Shown: piece by piece, positions 1-8,269 of the stretch | How positions within the stretch are numbered: the stretch's first letter is position 1 | Layout of the letters: each line of letters opens with the position of its first letter | Assembly: GCF_036864975.1 (NCBI RefSeq) | Contig: NZ_CP104311.1 | Span: 1,590,001 to 1,654,000, forward strand | From: Methylococcus capsulatus | GTDB lineage: Bacteria > Pseudomonadota > Gammaproteobacteria > Methylococcales > Methylococcaceae | DNA: 64,000 nt | Direction: 5' to 3' | Position numbers and translations under genes: made by a program | Notes under the pieces: model-generated | Seen by the model: the letters and a program-made list of their open reading frames with translations, nothing else | Told to the model about the DNA's origin: nothing | Database searches by the model: none

Positions 1-175
1 AACGCTGACCCAGGATTTTTTCGTACTTGGGATTGATGGGGTGGACCGGGCCGCGGAAGCCGCCTTCAAGCAGATTGCCGAAGAGGCGGAATCCCACCGA
101 ATCGGGCCGTTCGCTGGCTCCGAACACGGCAACGCTGCGGGGCCGGAACAGGGTGTCGAGGTACGGGCCGGCCAT
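1..175 (-). CDS. Acyl-CoA synthetase (NDP-forming), CoA-binding N-terminus, partial
   Basis: The minus-strand reading from the ATG at 175 gives a protein start containing RPRSVAVFGASERPDSVG and then GFRGPVHPINPKYEKILG. This is the Rossmann-type CoA-binding domain that opens ADP-forming acetate-CoA ligases and the related Pat/YfiQ acyltransferases. Only the first 58 residues are inside the window, so I cannot tell a plain synthetase from one fused to a GNAT acetyltransferase domain. It begins 4 bases after the pcm stop, so it is probably cotranscribed with surE-pcm. Family assignment is firm, exact substrate unknown. Confidence 0.75.
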   Translation of the reverse strand, partial: MAGPYLDTLFRPRSVAVFGASERPDSVGFRLFGNLLEGGFRGPVHPINPKYEKILGQR

Positions 176-179
176 GCCG

Positions 180-839
180 TCACACCGTGCCGGCCAGCAG
201 GGGAACGAACACGGCCGGCTCCACGGAGCGGCTGTCGTAGCCTGCGTCGGTGCGCACGACGCGTTCGAGCATCTGTTCCCGGTCCACGCCGACCGGTGCG
301 ACCAGCACGCCGCCGGGATTGAGCTGGTCCAGCAGCGCGTCTGGCAGGCGCGGCGGTGCGGCGGTCACGATGATTCCGTCGAAGGGGCCGGATTCGCGCC
401 ACCCCAGTTGGCCGTCACCGTGTTTCAGGCGCACGTTCCGGAGGTTCAGGTCGCCCAGGCTGCGGATGGCGCGCTCCTGCAGAGCCTGGACTCGTTCCAC
501 CGAATAGACGGTGCCGACCAGCTGGGCCAGGACGGCGGTCTGGTACCCGGAGCCGGTGCCCACTTCCAGCACGCGGCGCAAGGGACCGCCTTCGATCAGC
601 AGTTCGGTCATGCGGGCGACCGTGTAAGGCCGCGAGATGGTCTGGCCGAAGCCGATCGGCAGAGCCATGTCCTCGTAGGCCCGGCTGGCGAAAGCTTCTT
701 CGACGAAGATATGGCGTGGAATGTTCCGCATGGCCGCCAGCACCTTGGTGTGGCGGATCCCGAGTTCCCGCAGGCGGTTGACCATGCGCTCGCGGGTGCG
801 CGGCGACGTCATGCCGATGCCCCGCAGGCGGACGTTCAT
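180..839 (-). CDS. pcm: Protein-L-isoaspartate O-methyltransferase
   Basis: 219 residues, the usual size for Pcm. It transfers a methyl group from S-adenosylmethionine to L-isoaspartyl residues in aged cytoplasmic proteins to start their repair. The SAM-binding motif [16 protein letters not shown] is present, as is the family block [13 protein letters not shown] that precedes it. I chose the ATG at 839 because it overlaps the surE stop in an ATGA arrangement; an upstream in-frame ATG at 863 would sit inside surE. The surE-pcm pairing is the classic gammaproteobacterial order. Confidence 0.93.
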   Translation of the reverse strand: MNVRLRGIGMTSPRTRERMVNRLRELGIRHTKVLAAMRNIPRHIFVEEAFASRAYEDMALPIGFGQTISRPYTVARMTELLIEGGPLRRVLEVGTGSGYQTAVLAQLVGTVYSVERVQALQERAIRSLGDLNLRNVRLKHGDGQLGWRESGPFDGIIVTAAPPRLPDALLDQLNPGGVLVAPVGVDREQMLERVVRTDAGYDSRSVEPAVFVPLLAGTV

Positions 840-1591
840 GCGGGGACTCCGCCCGGCAGCCATGCGCCCAGTTGATCGAGTCGCTCGTAGCGGGTGAGAT
901 CGATCTGCAGCGGAGTGACCGACACACAGTTCTGGCGGATGGCGTGGAAATCGGTGCCGGGGCCCGCATCGGCCTCGGGACCGGCGCAGCCCACCCAGAA
1001 AATCTCCCGCCCGCGCGGGTCGCGGGTGCGGATGACCGCTTCTGCTTTGTGACGGGCGCCGAGCCGCGTGGCCCGATAACCCCGGAGTTCGTCCAGGGGA
1101 ATGTCGGGGACGTTGACGTTCAATATGGTGTCCGCCGGCAACGGCTTTTCCCGGATGCGATCTAGAAGCTCGACGGCCACCTGCGCGGCGGTTTCGAAGT
1201 GCTCCGGGTTGTGGGCGGCCAGCGAGATCGCCACGGCCGGCAAGCCGAGAAAACGCCCTTCGGTGGCAGCAGCGACGGTGCCGGAATAGATGACATCGTC
1301 ACCCAGGTTGGCGCCGTGGTTGATGCCGGCGAACACCATGTCCGGTTCGCTGTCCAGTAGCCCGGTGATGGCCAGGTGCACGCAGTCCGTGGGGGTACCG
1401 TCGACCCGGATGAAGCCGTTTTCGGCACGGGAGGCACGCAAGGGCCGCTCGAGCGTCAGTGAGTTGCTGGCGCCGCTGCGGTTGCGCTCGGGGGCGACGA
1501 CCGTGATCTTGGCTAATGGGGAAAGGGCGGCGGCCAGGGCATGAAGACCGGGGGCTGCGTAGCCGTCGTCGTTACTGAGGAGTATATGCAT
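836..1591 (-). CDS. surE: 5'/3'-nucleotidase SurE (survival protein)
   Basis: 251 residues starting [15 protein letters not shown], which is the hallmark N-terminus of SurE with the metal-binding Asp pair. SurE dephosphorylates nucleoside monophosphates in the cytoplasm and is tied to stationary-phase survival. The metal site and second conserved block ([20 protein letters not shown], about residues 86-105) are intact. The open frame continues upstream to 1720 but the family start is at 1591. Its stop overlaps the pcm start by ATGA. Confidence 0.95.
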   Translation of the reverse strand: MHILLSNDDGYAAPGLHALAAALSPLAKITVVAPERNRSGASNSLTLERPLRASRAENGFIRVDGTPTDCVHLAITGLLDSEPDMVFAGINHGANLGDDVIYSGTVAAATEGRFLGLPAVAISLAAHNPEHFETAAQVAVELLDRIREKPLPADTILNVNVPDIPLDELRGYRATRLGARHKAEAVIRTRDPRGREIFWVGCAGPEADAGPGTDFHAIRQNCVSVTPLQIDLTRYERLDQLGAWLPGGVPA

Positions 1592-1649
1592 GAAGGACGG
1601 AAGGATCGAACCAGTGGTCTTCATTCTAACCAGAAAACGCCCGTACCGG

Positions 1650-1676
1650 TTGAGCGTGTTGGCATAAAGGTATAAT
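1650..1676 (+). promoter_or_regulatory. Predicted sigma-70 promoter for the ZIP transporter gene
   Basis: A TTGAGC element at 1650-1655 is followed after 15 bases by a perfect TATAAT at 1671-1676. Transcription would begin near 1683 and leave a leader of about 70 bases before the start codon at 1755. The -10 box is consensus, the spacing is short, so this is a moderate-confidence call. Confidence 0.5.
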
Positions 1677-1754
1677 CCAATGAAAACCGGGGCAGGGCCG
1701 TCGTGGCCGCATTCCGGCATTAACCTTATTTTTCGGCATCAGGCAGGAGGGAAC

Positions 1755-2678
1755 ATGGCGGCGGCTGTCTTCAAGCAACTGAGCGAGCGTATCGGCAGCT
1801 CGGCCCTGGCACAGCGGTACCGCGCTCTGCCACCGCTGATGCAGCGGCTGGTCTTGGTCGCTTCGGCGGTCGTATCGCTCACCCTGGTGCTGGCGCTGGT
1901 CTACACCTACACTAGCGAGGTGATCGCCGCTGGCATTCTCGCCAGCATTCTGGCGGGACTCGCGACCGGCGTGGGAGCCTTGCCTACGCTGTTCGTCCGC
2001 GACGTTTCCCACCGTACCCTGTGCATCATGTTGGGCGGGGCTGCCGGCGTCATGCTGGCGGCGACGGCGTTTTCCCTGATCGTGCCGGCCATCCAGCATG
2101 GCAATCAGGTCTGGCCCGGCAAAGGCATTTTCGCCGTGGCGTTCGGCATGATGGCCGGTGCCCTGTTCCTGGAAGCGGCCGACCGTATGTTGCCTTATGA
2201 GCGGTTTCTGGCGGACAAGGGCGAATTGATCGGTTCGCTCCGGAAGATCTGGCTTTTCATCGTCGCCATCACCCTGCACAACTTTCCCGAAGGCATGGCG
2301 GTGGGCGTTAGCTTCGGCGGCGGTGACTGGCACCACGGTGCCACCCTGGCGATCGCCGTGGCCATGCAAAACATTCCCGAAGGGCTTGCGGTTGCCATGC
2401 CCCTGGTGGGGATGGGTTACCAGCGCCGCCAGGCTGTGTTGATCGCGACGCTGACCGGGCTGGTGGAGCCGCTCGGCGGGGTCATGGGACTGGGCATGGT
2501 CTCGGCCTTTTTCCCGCTGCTGCCGCTGGGCATGGCGTTCGCCGCTGGGGCGATGCTGTTTGTGATCAGCGACGACATCATTCCCGAGACTCAGTCCCGC
2601 GGCAAAATGCGCGTGGCGACCTTCGCCGTCATGGTCGGCTTCATCGTCATGATGATTCTGGATAATCTGTTCAGTTGA
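1755..2678 (+). CDS. ZIP-family divalent metal transporter
   Basis: 307 residues with about eight predicted membrane segments. The two ZIP metal-site helices are clear: HNFPEGMAVG (residues 175-184) and QNIPEGLAVAMPL (205-217). ZIP proteins import Zn2+ and sometimes Fe2+ or Mn2+ across the inner membrane. A hydrophilic first 28 residues precede the first helix. The start at 1755 has a good ribosome site (GGAGG 4 bases upstream); the frame is open back to 1680, but that stretch contains the promoter. Exact metal not determinable. It is followed 1 base later by a second cation-transport gene, which suggests a shared job in metal balance. Confidence 0.88.
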   Translation: MAAAVFKQLSERIGSSALAQRYRALPPLMQRLVLVASAVVSLTLVLALVYTYTSEVIAAGILASILAGLATGVGALPTLFVRDVSHRTLCIMLGGAAGVMLAATAFSLIVPAIQHGNQVWPGKGIFAVAFGMMAGALFLEAADRMLPYERFLADKGELIGSLRKIWLFIVAITLHNFPEGMAVGVSFGGGDWHHGATLAIAVAMQNIPEGLAVAMPLVGMGYQRRQAVLIATLTGLVEPLGGVMGLGMVSAFFPLLPLGMAFAAGAMLFVISDDIIPETQSRGKMRVATFAVMVGFIVMMILDNLFS

Positions 2679-2679
2679 C

Positions 2680-3348
2680 ATGTCCTGTTTCTGGTCCTGG
2701 AGCTTGCCCGATTGGGCCGGCTCACTGTCGTTGCCGGCCGGTGCCCTGGAATGGGCCACGGCATCCCTCACCACTTTTGCCCTGATCGCCGCCGCCGAGA
2801 TCGGCGACAAAAGCCAGTTGGTGTGCATGACACTGGCGGCCCGTCACCGCGGCCTGCCGGTGCTGCTGGGTGCGACAGCGGCCTTCGGCCTGCTCAATCT
2901 GGCGGCCGTGCTGTTCGGCGCGGCCCTGGTCCACTGGATTCCGCGGCCCCTCGTGGCCGGTGTGGTCGCCCTGCTGTTCCTGGGATTCGGTCTGAAATCG
3001 GTGCTGGCGCGGGAAGATGCGGAGGGGGAAGCGGTCGAGGAAAAACCCGGACATGGGGTCTTCGTCACGACTTTCCTCATGATCCTGTTCGCGGAGTTCG
3101 GAGACAAGACTCAGCTGGCGGTGGCCGGGCTGGGTACTTCGGTCCCGCCTTCGGCAGTGTGGGCCGGGGCTTCGTTCGCCCTGGCCCTGACCTCGGTGCT
3201 GGGCATCTGGGCTGGGCGGACAGTCCTTCAGACGATCCCGCTGATCTGGTTACACCGGCTCAGTGGTGTTCTGTTTCTGGCGCTGGCGGTTTATGCGGGC
3301 ACGGAAGCCCTGCCGGCGGCGCTGGAGATCATCCGCGCCTTCCGCTGA
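2680..3348 (+). CDS. GDT1/TMEM165 (UPF0016) family cation transporter
   Basis: 222 residues, two homologous halves each with the family signature E-x-G-D-K-[ST]-Q: AEIGDKSQL around residue 40 and AEFGDKTQL around residue 139. Members move Mn2+ or Ca2+; bacterial MneA-type members export Mn2+. The signature acidic residues are intact in both halves. A short charged linker (about residues 108-125) separates the halves. The start follows the ZIP stop by 1 base, so the two are very likely cotranscribed. Manganese export is an inference from the family. Confidence 0.85.
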   Translation: MSCFWSWSLPDWAGSLSLPAGALEWATASLTTFALIAAAEIGDKSQLVCMTLAARHRGLPVLLGATAAFGLLNLAAVLFGAALVHWIPRPLVAGVVALLFLGFGLKSVLAREDAEGEAVEEKPGHGVFVTTFLMILFAEFGDKTQLAVAGLGTSVPPSAVWAGASFALALTSVLGIWAGRTVLQTIPLIWLHRLSGVLFLALAVYAGTEALPAALEIIRAFR

Positions 3349-3367
3349 AGGCTAAGCGGATTTTCCC

Positions 3368-4492
3368 ATGCAGACGCTTGCCAGCGGGTCCCGTCACATC
3401 GTCCTGTTCGGCCCGAGTTTCGGGGAAGGGGGCGTTGCGCGCGACATCGTCAATCTCGCTAACGGTTTCCTACGGGCTGGTATGGAAGTCAGCGTTCTGG
3501 TGAACCGCCCGAACGAGCTGTTCACTGAGCAATTGTATCCGCAGGTACGCCAAGTGGTGCTGCCAAGCCGCAGCGACCGGGGTCTGGCGCGCGAACTGCT
3601 GGCCTTCATCCGGGCCTATTGGCCGGATGTCGTGTTGACGACCGAAGAGCGTGACGACGGGATCGCGGTTGCCGTGCGCGAGGAGCTCGGGGACAACCGG
3701 GTCCGTTTCTTCCTGCGGATGGTCACGACCTTGTCGGTACGGCTGGCGAACCAATACCGGTTCCGGCTGAACCGCTCGCTGTACCGGCGCAGACTCCGGC
3801 GGATCTACAGTCATGGCGATGGTGTGATCTGCAATTCCGAAGGGGTGGCGGACGATCTGGTGACGTTCCTGGACCTGCCCCGTGACGGCATCGCTGTGTT
3901 GCCGAATCCCACCATCACCCGTGAACTGCTGGCGGCGGCGGAGGAACCCCTCACCCATCCCTGGTTCGCAGCCGGCGAGCCGCCGGTGATTCTCGGCGCC
4001 GGTCGCTTGGGGCGGGCCAAGGATTTCGGGACACTGCTCAAAGCTTTCGCCTTGCTGCGGCGCAACCGCCCTTGCCGACTGATGATCCTCGGCCAGGGCC
4101 GTCAGAAGGAACGTCTGGAGGCGCAAGCCCGTGAGCTTAGGGTCGAAGCGGACTTCACGCTGGCCGGTTTCGTTTCCAACCCTTACGCCTACATGGCGCG
4201 GTCCGGGCTGTTCGTGCTGTCCTCGCTATGGGAGGGTTGCCCGAACGTGCTCATCGAAGCGATGGCGGTCGGTACGCCGGTAGTCGCCACCGACTGTCGC
4301 AGCGGACCGCGGGAAATCCTGCAGGACGGTCGTTTCGGCCCGTTGGTGCCGATGCGCGATGCGGAGGCGATGGCCGGGGCGATGACGGCGACCCTGGATC
4401 ATCCTTTGCCCCCCGCCGTACTCCGGGAGGCGGTGCAGGGCTATACCGTCGAAAACAGCATCCGGATGCATCTGGAGACGTTCTTTCCCTGA
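3368..4492 (+). CDS. Glycosyltransferase family 4 (GT-B fold)
   Basis: 374 residues. The N-terminal half opens with HIVLFGPSFGEGGVARDIVNLA, the acceptor-side Rossmann fold with the Gly-rich loop. The C-terminal half has GAGRLGRAKDFGTLLKAF and the donor-binding E-x7-E block SSLWEGCPNVLIEAMAVGTPVVATD. These are the marks of retaining GT4 enzymes that use nucleotide sugars to build surface polysaccharides or glycolipids. It starts 19 bases after the transporter gene and converges on a second GT4 gene with a 7-base gap. Sugar and acceptor are unknown. Confidence 0.85.
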   Translation: MQTLASGSRHIVLFGPSFGEGGVARDIVNLANGFLRAGMEVSVLVNRPNELFTEQLYPQVRQVVLPSRSDRGLARELLAFIRAYWPDVVLTTEERDDGIAVAVREELGDNRVRFFLRMVTTLSVRLANQYRFRLNRSLYRRRLRRIYSHGDGVICNSEGVADDLVTFLDLPRDGIAVLPNPTITRELLAAAEEPLTHPWFAAGEPPVILGAGRLGRAKDFGTLLKAFALLRRNRPCRLMILGQGRQKERLEAQARELRVEADFTLAGFVSNPYAYMARSGLFVLSSLWEGCPNVLIEAMAVGTPVVATDCRSGPREILQDGRFGPLVPMRDAEAMAGAMTATLDHPLPPAVLREAVQGYTVENSIRMHLETFFP

Positions 4493-4499
4493 AAGACCG

Positions 4500-5582
4500 T
4501 CACAGCCAGCCGCAGACCCGAGCGATCTTCTCTTCCCGGTTCTCCCAGGAAAAACCGCGCGCGCGTTCGGCAGCGGCCTGGGCGAGACGGACAGCCAGTC
4601 CGCGGTCGGACTGAAGCCGCCGGACGGCGGCGATCCAGGCCTCCACGTCTTCGGGGTCGACCAGCAGGGCGGTCTTCTCGTGCTCCAGCAACTCCCGCAG
4701 TACCGGCAGGTCGCTGGCGATGATCGGCCGCCCGGCGGCCAGCGCCTCGAACAGCTTCATCGGGCTCATGGAATCGGCGGTAGCCAAGTGCGGCGGATAG
4801 GGCAGTAGGGTGATGTCGCTGCGGCCGTACCAGCCGGGCACCTCGTGGTGCGGCACGAAGGGGTGGGATTCCACGCCGGCCGGCATGGCGAAGCCGGAGC
4901 CCGGTTCGACCTCGCCGATCAGCACGGCTTTACCGATGCCGCGCTGTGCCAGGGTGTCGAAGATGTGCAGCCCGCGGTCCGCGGCCAGCGTTCCCAGATA
5001 GACGAAAGTCGGGTGATCGAGTCGGGTGGGGTCGAATTTCGACAGCGCGGCGTAGGCTTTCAGGTCGACTGCGTTGGGAGCGACCAGCACGCGTTCCGGT
5101 TCGGCCCCGGCCTCGATCAGCACCCGCGCGGCGGCGCGGCTGACCGGAACCAGCCAGTCGATGATGCGGCGCCGATGGTAACCTATGACATAGGGCATCC
5201 AGCCCCCCTGGATCAGGTCGCGGTCGGCATCGTGGATTTCCAGCACGTGCTTGAGGCCGAACTGTGCCAGCCAGCGGCTGACCATCAGGTTATGGGTGAA
5301 GATGCCGCGGGCCCGGCGCAGCTCGCCGAACTTGCGAACGAAGAACGGCCACAGGCCGAAACGGGTGTGCAGCCAGGGATCGAGCCGCAGGTCCAGGGCT
5401 TCGTCGATGCCGAAATCGCGCAGACGCGCTGCGACGGTGACGCCTTTGGCGGGCGGCAGGTATAACCGGGTCGGCACGCCGATCCGGGCGAAGCTTTCGG
5501 CCACGTGCAGCGCCTGGATCAGGTTGGCGCCATTGCGGTGCAAACGACAGCGGGCAACATAGATCAAAGGTGCATCGTTCAT
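4500..5582 (-). CDS. Glycosyltransferase family 4 (second copy type)
   Basis: 360 residues from the ATG at 5582. The donor-binding block SPMKLFEALAAGRPIIASDLPVL and a central FVYLGTLAADRGLHIFDTLA fit GT4 glycosyltransferases. The start overlaps the stop of the sulfotransferase gene by ATGA, so it is the last gene of an amidotransferase-sulfotransferase-glycosyltransferase operon. That context suggests synthesis of a sulfated surface sugar or glycolipid, which is inference. The frame is open upstream to 5708 but that stretch belongs to the sulfotransferase. Confidence 0.85.
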   Translation of the reverse strand: MNDAPLIYVARCRLHRNGANLIQALHVAESFARIGVPTRLYLPPAKGVTVAARLRDFGIDEALDLRLDPWLHTRFGLWPFFVRKFGELRRARGIFTHNLMVSRWLAQFGLKHVLEIHDADRDLIQGGWMPYVIGYHRRRIIDWLVPVSRAAARVLIEAGAEPERVLVAPNAVDLKAYAALSKFDPTRLDHPTFVYLGTLAADRGLHIFDTLAQRGIGKAVLIGEVEPGSGFAMPAGVESHPFVPHHEVPGWYGRSDITLLPYPPHLATADSMSPMKLFEALAAGRPIIASDLPVLRELLEHEKTALLVDPEDVEAWIAAVRRLQSDRGLAVRLAQAAAERARGFSWENREEKIARVCGWL

Positions 5583-6418
5583 CGAGCGGACTTCCTTTGC
5601 CGGCGGCGGGTGCGCAGTTGGTAGAGTGTCGGGGTCAGCGCAGGCTGTCGAGTGAGCCAGTACACCGCCGCGCGCCAGTAAAGGTCCAGACGCTTGCCCA
5701 GATGCCAATACCAGGGCCGCTCCGGCAGCACCAGAGCGCCGCTCTCATCAGGCGTCACGCCTTCCAGCTCGGCCAGCCAGCTCTTGTCCTTCTCGTAGCC
5801 GAGCTCGATCAGAAGCTCGGACAGATCGCCGTACTTCGCCATCTGCGCCACCAAGTGCGGCTTGTGCTGGCGCCAGTTGCCGATGCTGCCGGGGTCGATC
5901 GGCCGCAGACTCCCCAAGGCATCGAGCGAATCCCGGGAGGGCCGGGCATGGCGGTGGAATTCACTGAAGGGATGGCGCTGCTTGAGGAACGGTAGGCGCG
6001 CCATCAACTCGCGTTGCACAGCGTCGGGGCCGGTGACCAGGTCTTCATAACGGACGGTGATGAAGCGCGGATGGTCCATGAGTTTCTTAGCCGCACCGTG
6101 CAGTTCGCGCCAGAGCCCCAGGTTGCTCCAATAGCGCTGCGTGTCCTTGCGGTGGCTACGGCTGGAGATAGCGTCCCTTGGGTCGCGGAGCAGGTAGATC
6201 ACCCACAGGTCGGCGTCCACCGCCAGGAATGGGGCGACCACGGTGGTTTGCAGCGGATACTTGGTCAGCAGGATCTCGTCGCTGTAGTCATAGGGCTGGT
6301 AGATGCTCTGTTCGTGCTCGGCATAACCACCGATCTCGAAGCAGGTCACCATGAGTTCGTTGAGCAGTGTCGTGCCGCTGCGAGGCGAGCAGCCGACGAT
6401 GTGGATGCGATGGGTCAT
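5579..6418 (-). CDS. Sulfotransferase (PAPS-dependent)
   Basis: 279 residues. The N-terminus carries the 5'-phosphosulfate loop GCSPRSGTTLLNEL (residues 9-22), and the 3'-phosphate site follows as YLLRDPRDAISSRSHR (about 75-90). Such enzymes move sulfate from PAPS to sugars, lipids or proteins. Both ends overlap neighbours by ATGA (amidotransferase upstream, glycosyltransferase downstream), so it is translationally coupled with them. The acceptor is unknown; the neighbouring glycosyltransferase makes a carbohydrate the first guess. Confidence 0.85.
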   Translation of the reverse strand: MTHRIHIVGCSPRSGTTLLNELMVTCFEIGGYAEHEQSIYQPYDYSDEILLTKYPLQTTVVAPFLAVDADLWVIYLLRDPRDAISSRSHRKDTQRYWSNLGLWRELHGAAKKLMDHPRFITVRYEDLVTGPDAVQRELMARLPFLKQRHPFSEFHRHARPSRDSLDALGSLRPIDPGSIGNWRQHKPHLVAQMAKYGDLSELLIELGYEKDKSWLAELEGVTPDESGALVLPERPWYWHLGKRLDLYWRAAVYWLTRQPALTPTLYQLRTRRRQRKSAR

Positions 6419-7200
6419 TCGATGTCTCGGGTCGGAAAGGCCGCGGGCGCACCGTCTTTGAACACGATCAGTTCGCCGGGCTCCATGGCGGTCCAGGATT
6501 CGTTGTCGGTCAGCGGCTGGGTGGCGATGACCGCTACCCGGTCCTCCGGCGTGGTGAGGTCGGCGAAATCCACCGTGAGGTCTTCGTCGACCAGGTGAGC
6601 ATGGCTGAACGGTGCCTGTCTCACGATGTAGTGGAGATGGGTGGAGCAGTGTGCCAACATGAGATCGCCGTCGGACAGGATGTAGTTGAAAGTGCCGTGT
6701 TCGGCAATATCCCGCGTGACCTCGAGGATCATGCGGGCCAGATCCGCGCTTCCGGGGGGCTCGGCGTAACGGTCACGCAGGGTTTCCAGGATCAGGCAGA
6801 ATGCCCGCTCGCTGTCAGTGGTGCCGACCGGACGGTAATGGCGCTGGCGCAAGACCGGCAGGTTCTCCAGGTTGCCGTTGTGCGCGAAGATCCAATTCCG
6901 TCCCCACATCTCCCGCTGGAAAGGGTGGCAGTTGGCGAGTGTAGTCCCGCCGACCGTGGCCTTGCGGATGTGGGCTATGACATGGGTCGACTTGATCGGG
7001 TAGTTCCGGATCAGTTCGGCGATCGGCGATCCGGCGGAGGGCTGGTAGTCCAGGAACAGCCGACAGCCACGATCCTCGAAGAAGGCGATACCGAAGCCGT
7101 CGGTGTGGTGCCCGGTGCGCCCGCCCCGCAGAGTGAAGCCGCGGAAAGAGAAGCAAATGTCCGTCGGCACGTTGCAATTCATGCCCAGCAGTTCGCACAT
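6415..7200 (-). CDS. Class II glutamine amidotransferase (YafJ-type)
   Basis: 261 residues starting M-C-E-L-L-G. Cys2 would be the N-terminal nucleophile of the Ntn-hydrolase fold after Met removal. Conserved blocks HTDGFGIAFFED and HIRKATVGGTTLANCHPF (about residues 32-43 and 77-94) and the AHNGNL motif fit the GATase_6/YafJ group. These proteins hydrolyse glutamine, and many have no known ammonia acceptor. First gene of the three-gene minus-strand operon. Confidence 0.87.
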   Translation of the reverse strand: MCELLGMNCNVPTDICFSFRGFTLRGGRTGHHTDGFGIAFFEDRGCRLFLDYQPSAGSPIAELIRNYPIKSTHVIAHIRKATVGGTTLANCHPFQREMWGRNWIFAHNGNLENLPVLRQRHYRPVGTTDSERAFCLILETLRDRYAEPPGSADLARMILEVTRDIAEHGTFNYILSDGDLMLAHCSTHLHYIVRQAPFSHAHLVDEDLTVDFADLTTPEDRVAVIATQPLTDNESWTAMEPGELIVFKDGAPAAFPTRDIE

Positions 7201-7335
7201 GGGAGGGGAGAGTCCGCCAGTTCTGAAGGCGCGTATTCTACTTCAGGCGCTGTTCCTGCATCCGCGGAGTCCGCCCGGTCTCCCATCTGGAGCTTGGCAG
7301 GCGGAATCCGATACGGCATGACAGCGATCTTTGAC

Positions 7336-8262
7336 TTACCTTTTGAACCCAGCCCGTCCTGCGGACGCTTCATGTTGCCCGATGTGGCCGGCCAAGTCCA
7401 TCCACAGAGCCGGCAGCCCCAGGCTCCGCAGCCATTCCGGGCCGTCAGATGCCTTCAGCATGGCGATGGTGCAGGCGCTGCCGGCGATGAGCGCATGAGA
7501 GGCGGCCACGCTGACCGAGGCCAGCCCTTGCACGGGCCAGCCGGTCCGGGGATCGAGGATATGGCCGTAGCGTTTGCCAGCCACGCTGATGCAGCGTTCG
7601 TAGTCGCCACTGGTAGTGACCGCGCCGGAGCGAACGCTGAGGGTGGCCAGGAGCTTGCCGGGTTCGCGCGGATGGTTGATGCCAACCTCCCAGGCCGTAC
7701 CGTCCGGGTGCGGCCCGATCACCCGCAGGTCGCCGCCGAAATTCACCACGCCGGCCGTGATGCCGCGTTCGAGGCAGCGCGTTGCCGCCCGGTCGGCGGC
7801 GTATTCTTTGCCGATGCCGCCGAAATCGAGCTCCATGCCGGGCACCTCGAATTTCAGCACCGGCCGGTCCCAGCGCAGTTTGTCCCAGCCGACCCGTTCC
7901 AGTAGGGCTTCGATCTCGCTTGGCTCGGGTAGCCGGTCGCCCGCGAAATTCCAGGCTTGGCGCAGGATGCCGGAGGTCACGTCGAACAGGCCGCCGCTCT
8001 GTTCGTAGCAGGTCTTGGCGTAGTCGAGCAATGCCGCCATCTCTTCATCGACCACTACCCCGGTTTTGCGTCCTGCCCGAGCGTTGATCCTGGACAGCAG
8101 ACTGTCCGGCCGGTAGCGCGAGTAGCGGGCTTCCAGGACCTGCACTTCGCCGATCACTTCCCTCGCCACGGCCTGAGCCTCGGTTTCGGTTTCGGCATAG
8201 AGGATCAGGTGGCAGGGCGAACCCATCGCCCGGAATGGGAAACGGAAGGGCTGCAGGTCCAA
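7336..8262 (-). CDS. apbE: FAD:protein FMN transferase (ApbE)
   Basis: 308 residues. It has FRAMGSPCHLILYA at the N-terminus, the flavin-binding DFGGIGKEYAADRA, the SGDYERCI block and GHILDPRTGWPV, all conserved in ApbE. The enzyme cuts FAD and attaches FMN to Thr or Ser of target proteins outside the cytoplasm, needing Mg2+. I see no clear signal peptide or lipobox from this start, which is unusual for an ApbE that works in the periplasm; an upstream start cannot be excluded. It lies 7 bases after the DUF3570 gene. The window also encodes NqrB and NqrC, which are classic ApbE targets. Confidence 0.9.
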   Translation of the reverse strand: MDLQPFRFPFRAMGSPCHLILYAETETEAQAVAREVIGEVQVLEARYSRYRPDSLLSRINARAGRKTGVVVDEEMAALLDYAKTCYEQSGGLFDVTSGILRQAWNFAGDRLPEPSEIEALLERVGWDKLRWDRPVLKFEVPGMELDFGGIGKEYAADRAATRCLERGITAGVVNFGGDLRVIGPHPDGTAWEVGINHPREPGKLLATLSVRSGAVTTSGDYERCISVAGKRYGHILDPRTGWPVQGLASVSVAASHALIAGSACTIAMLKASDGPEWLRSLGLPALWMDLAGHIGQHEASAGRAGFKR

Positions 8263-8269
8263 AGGTTCG

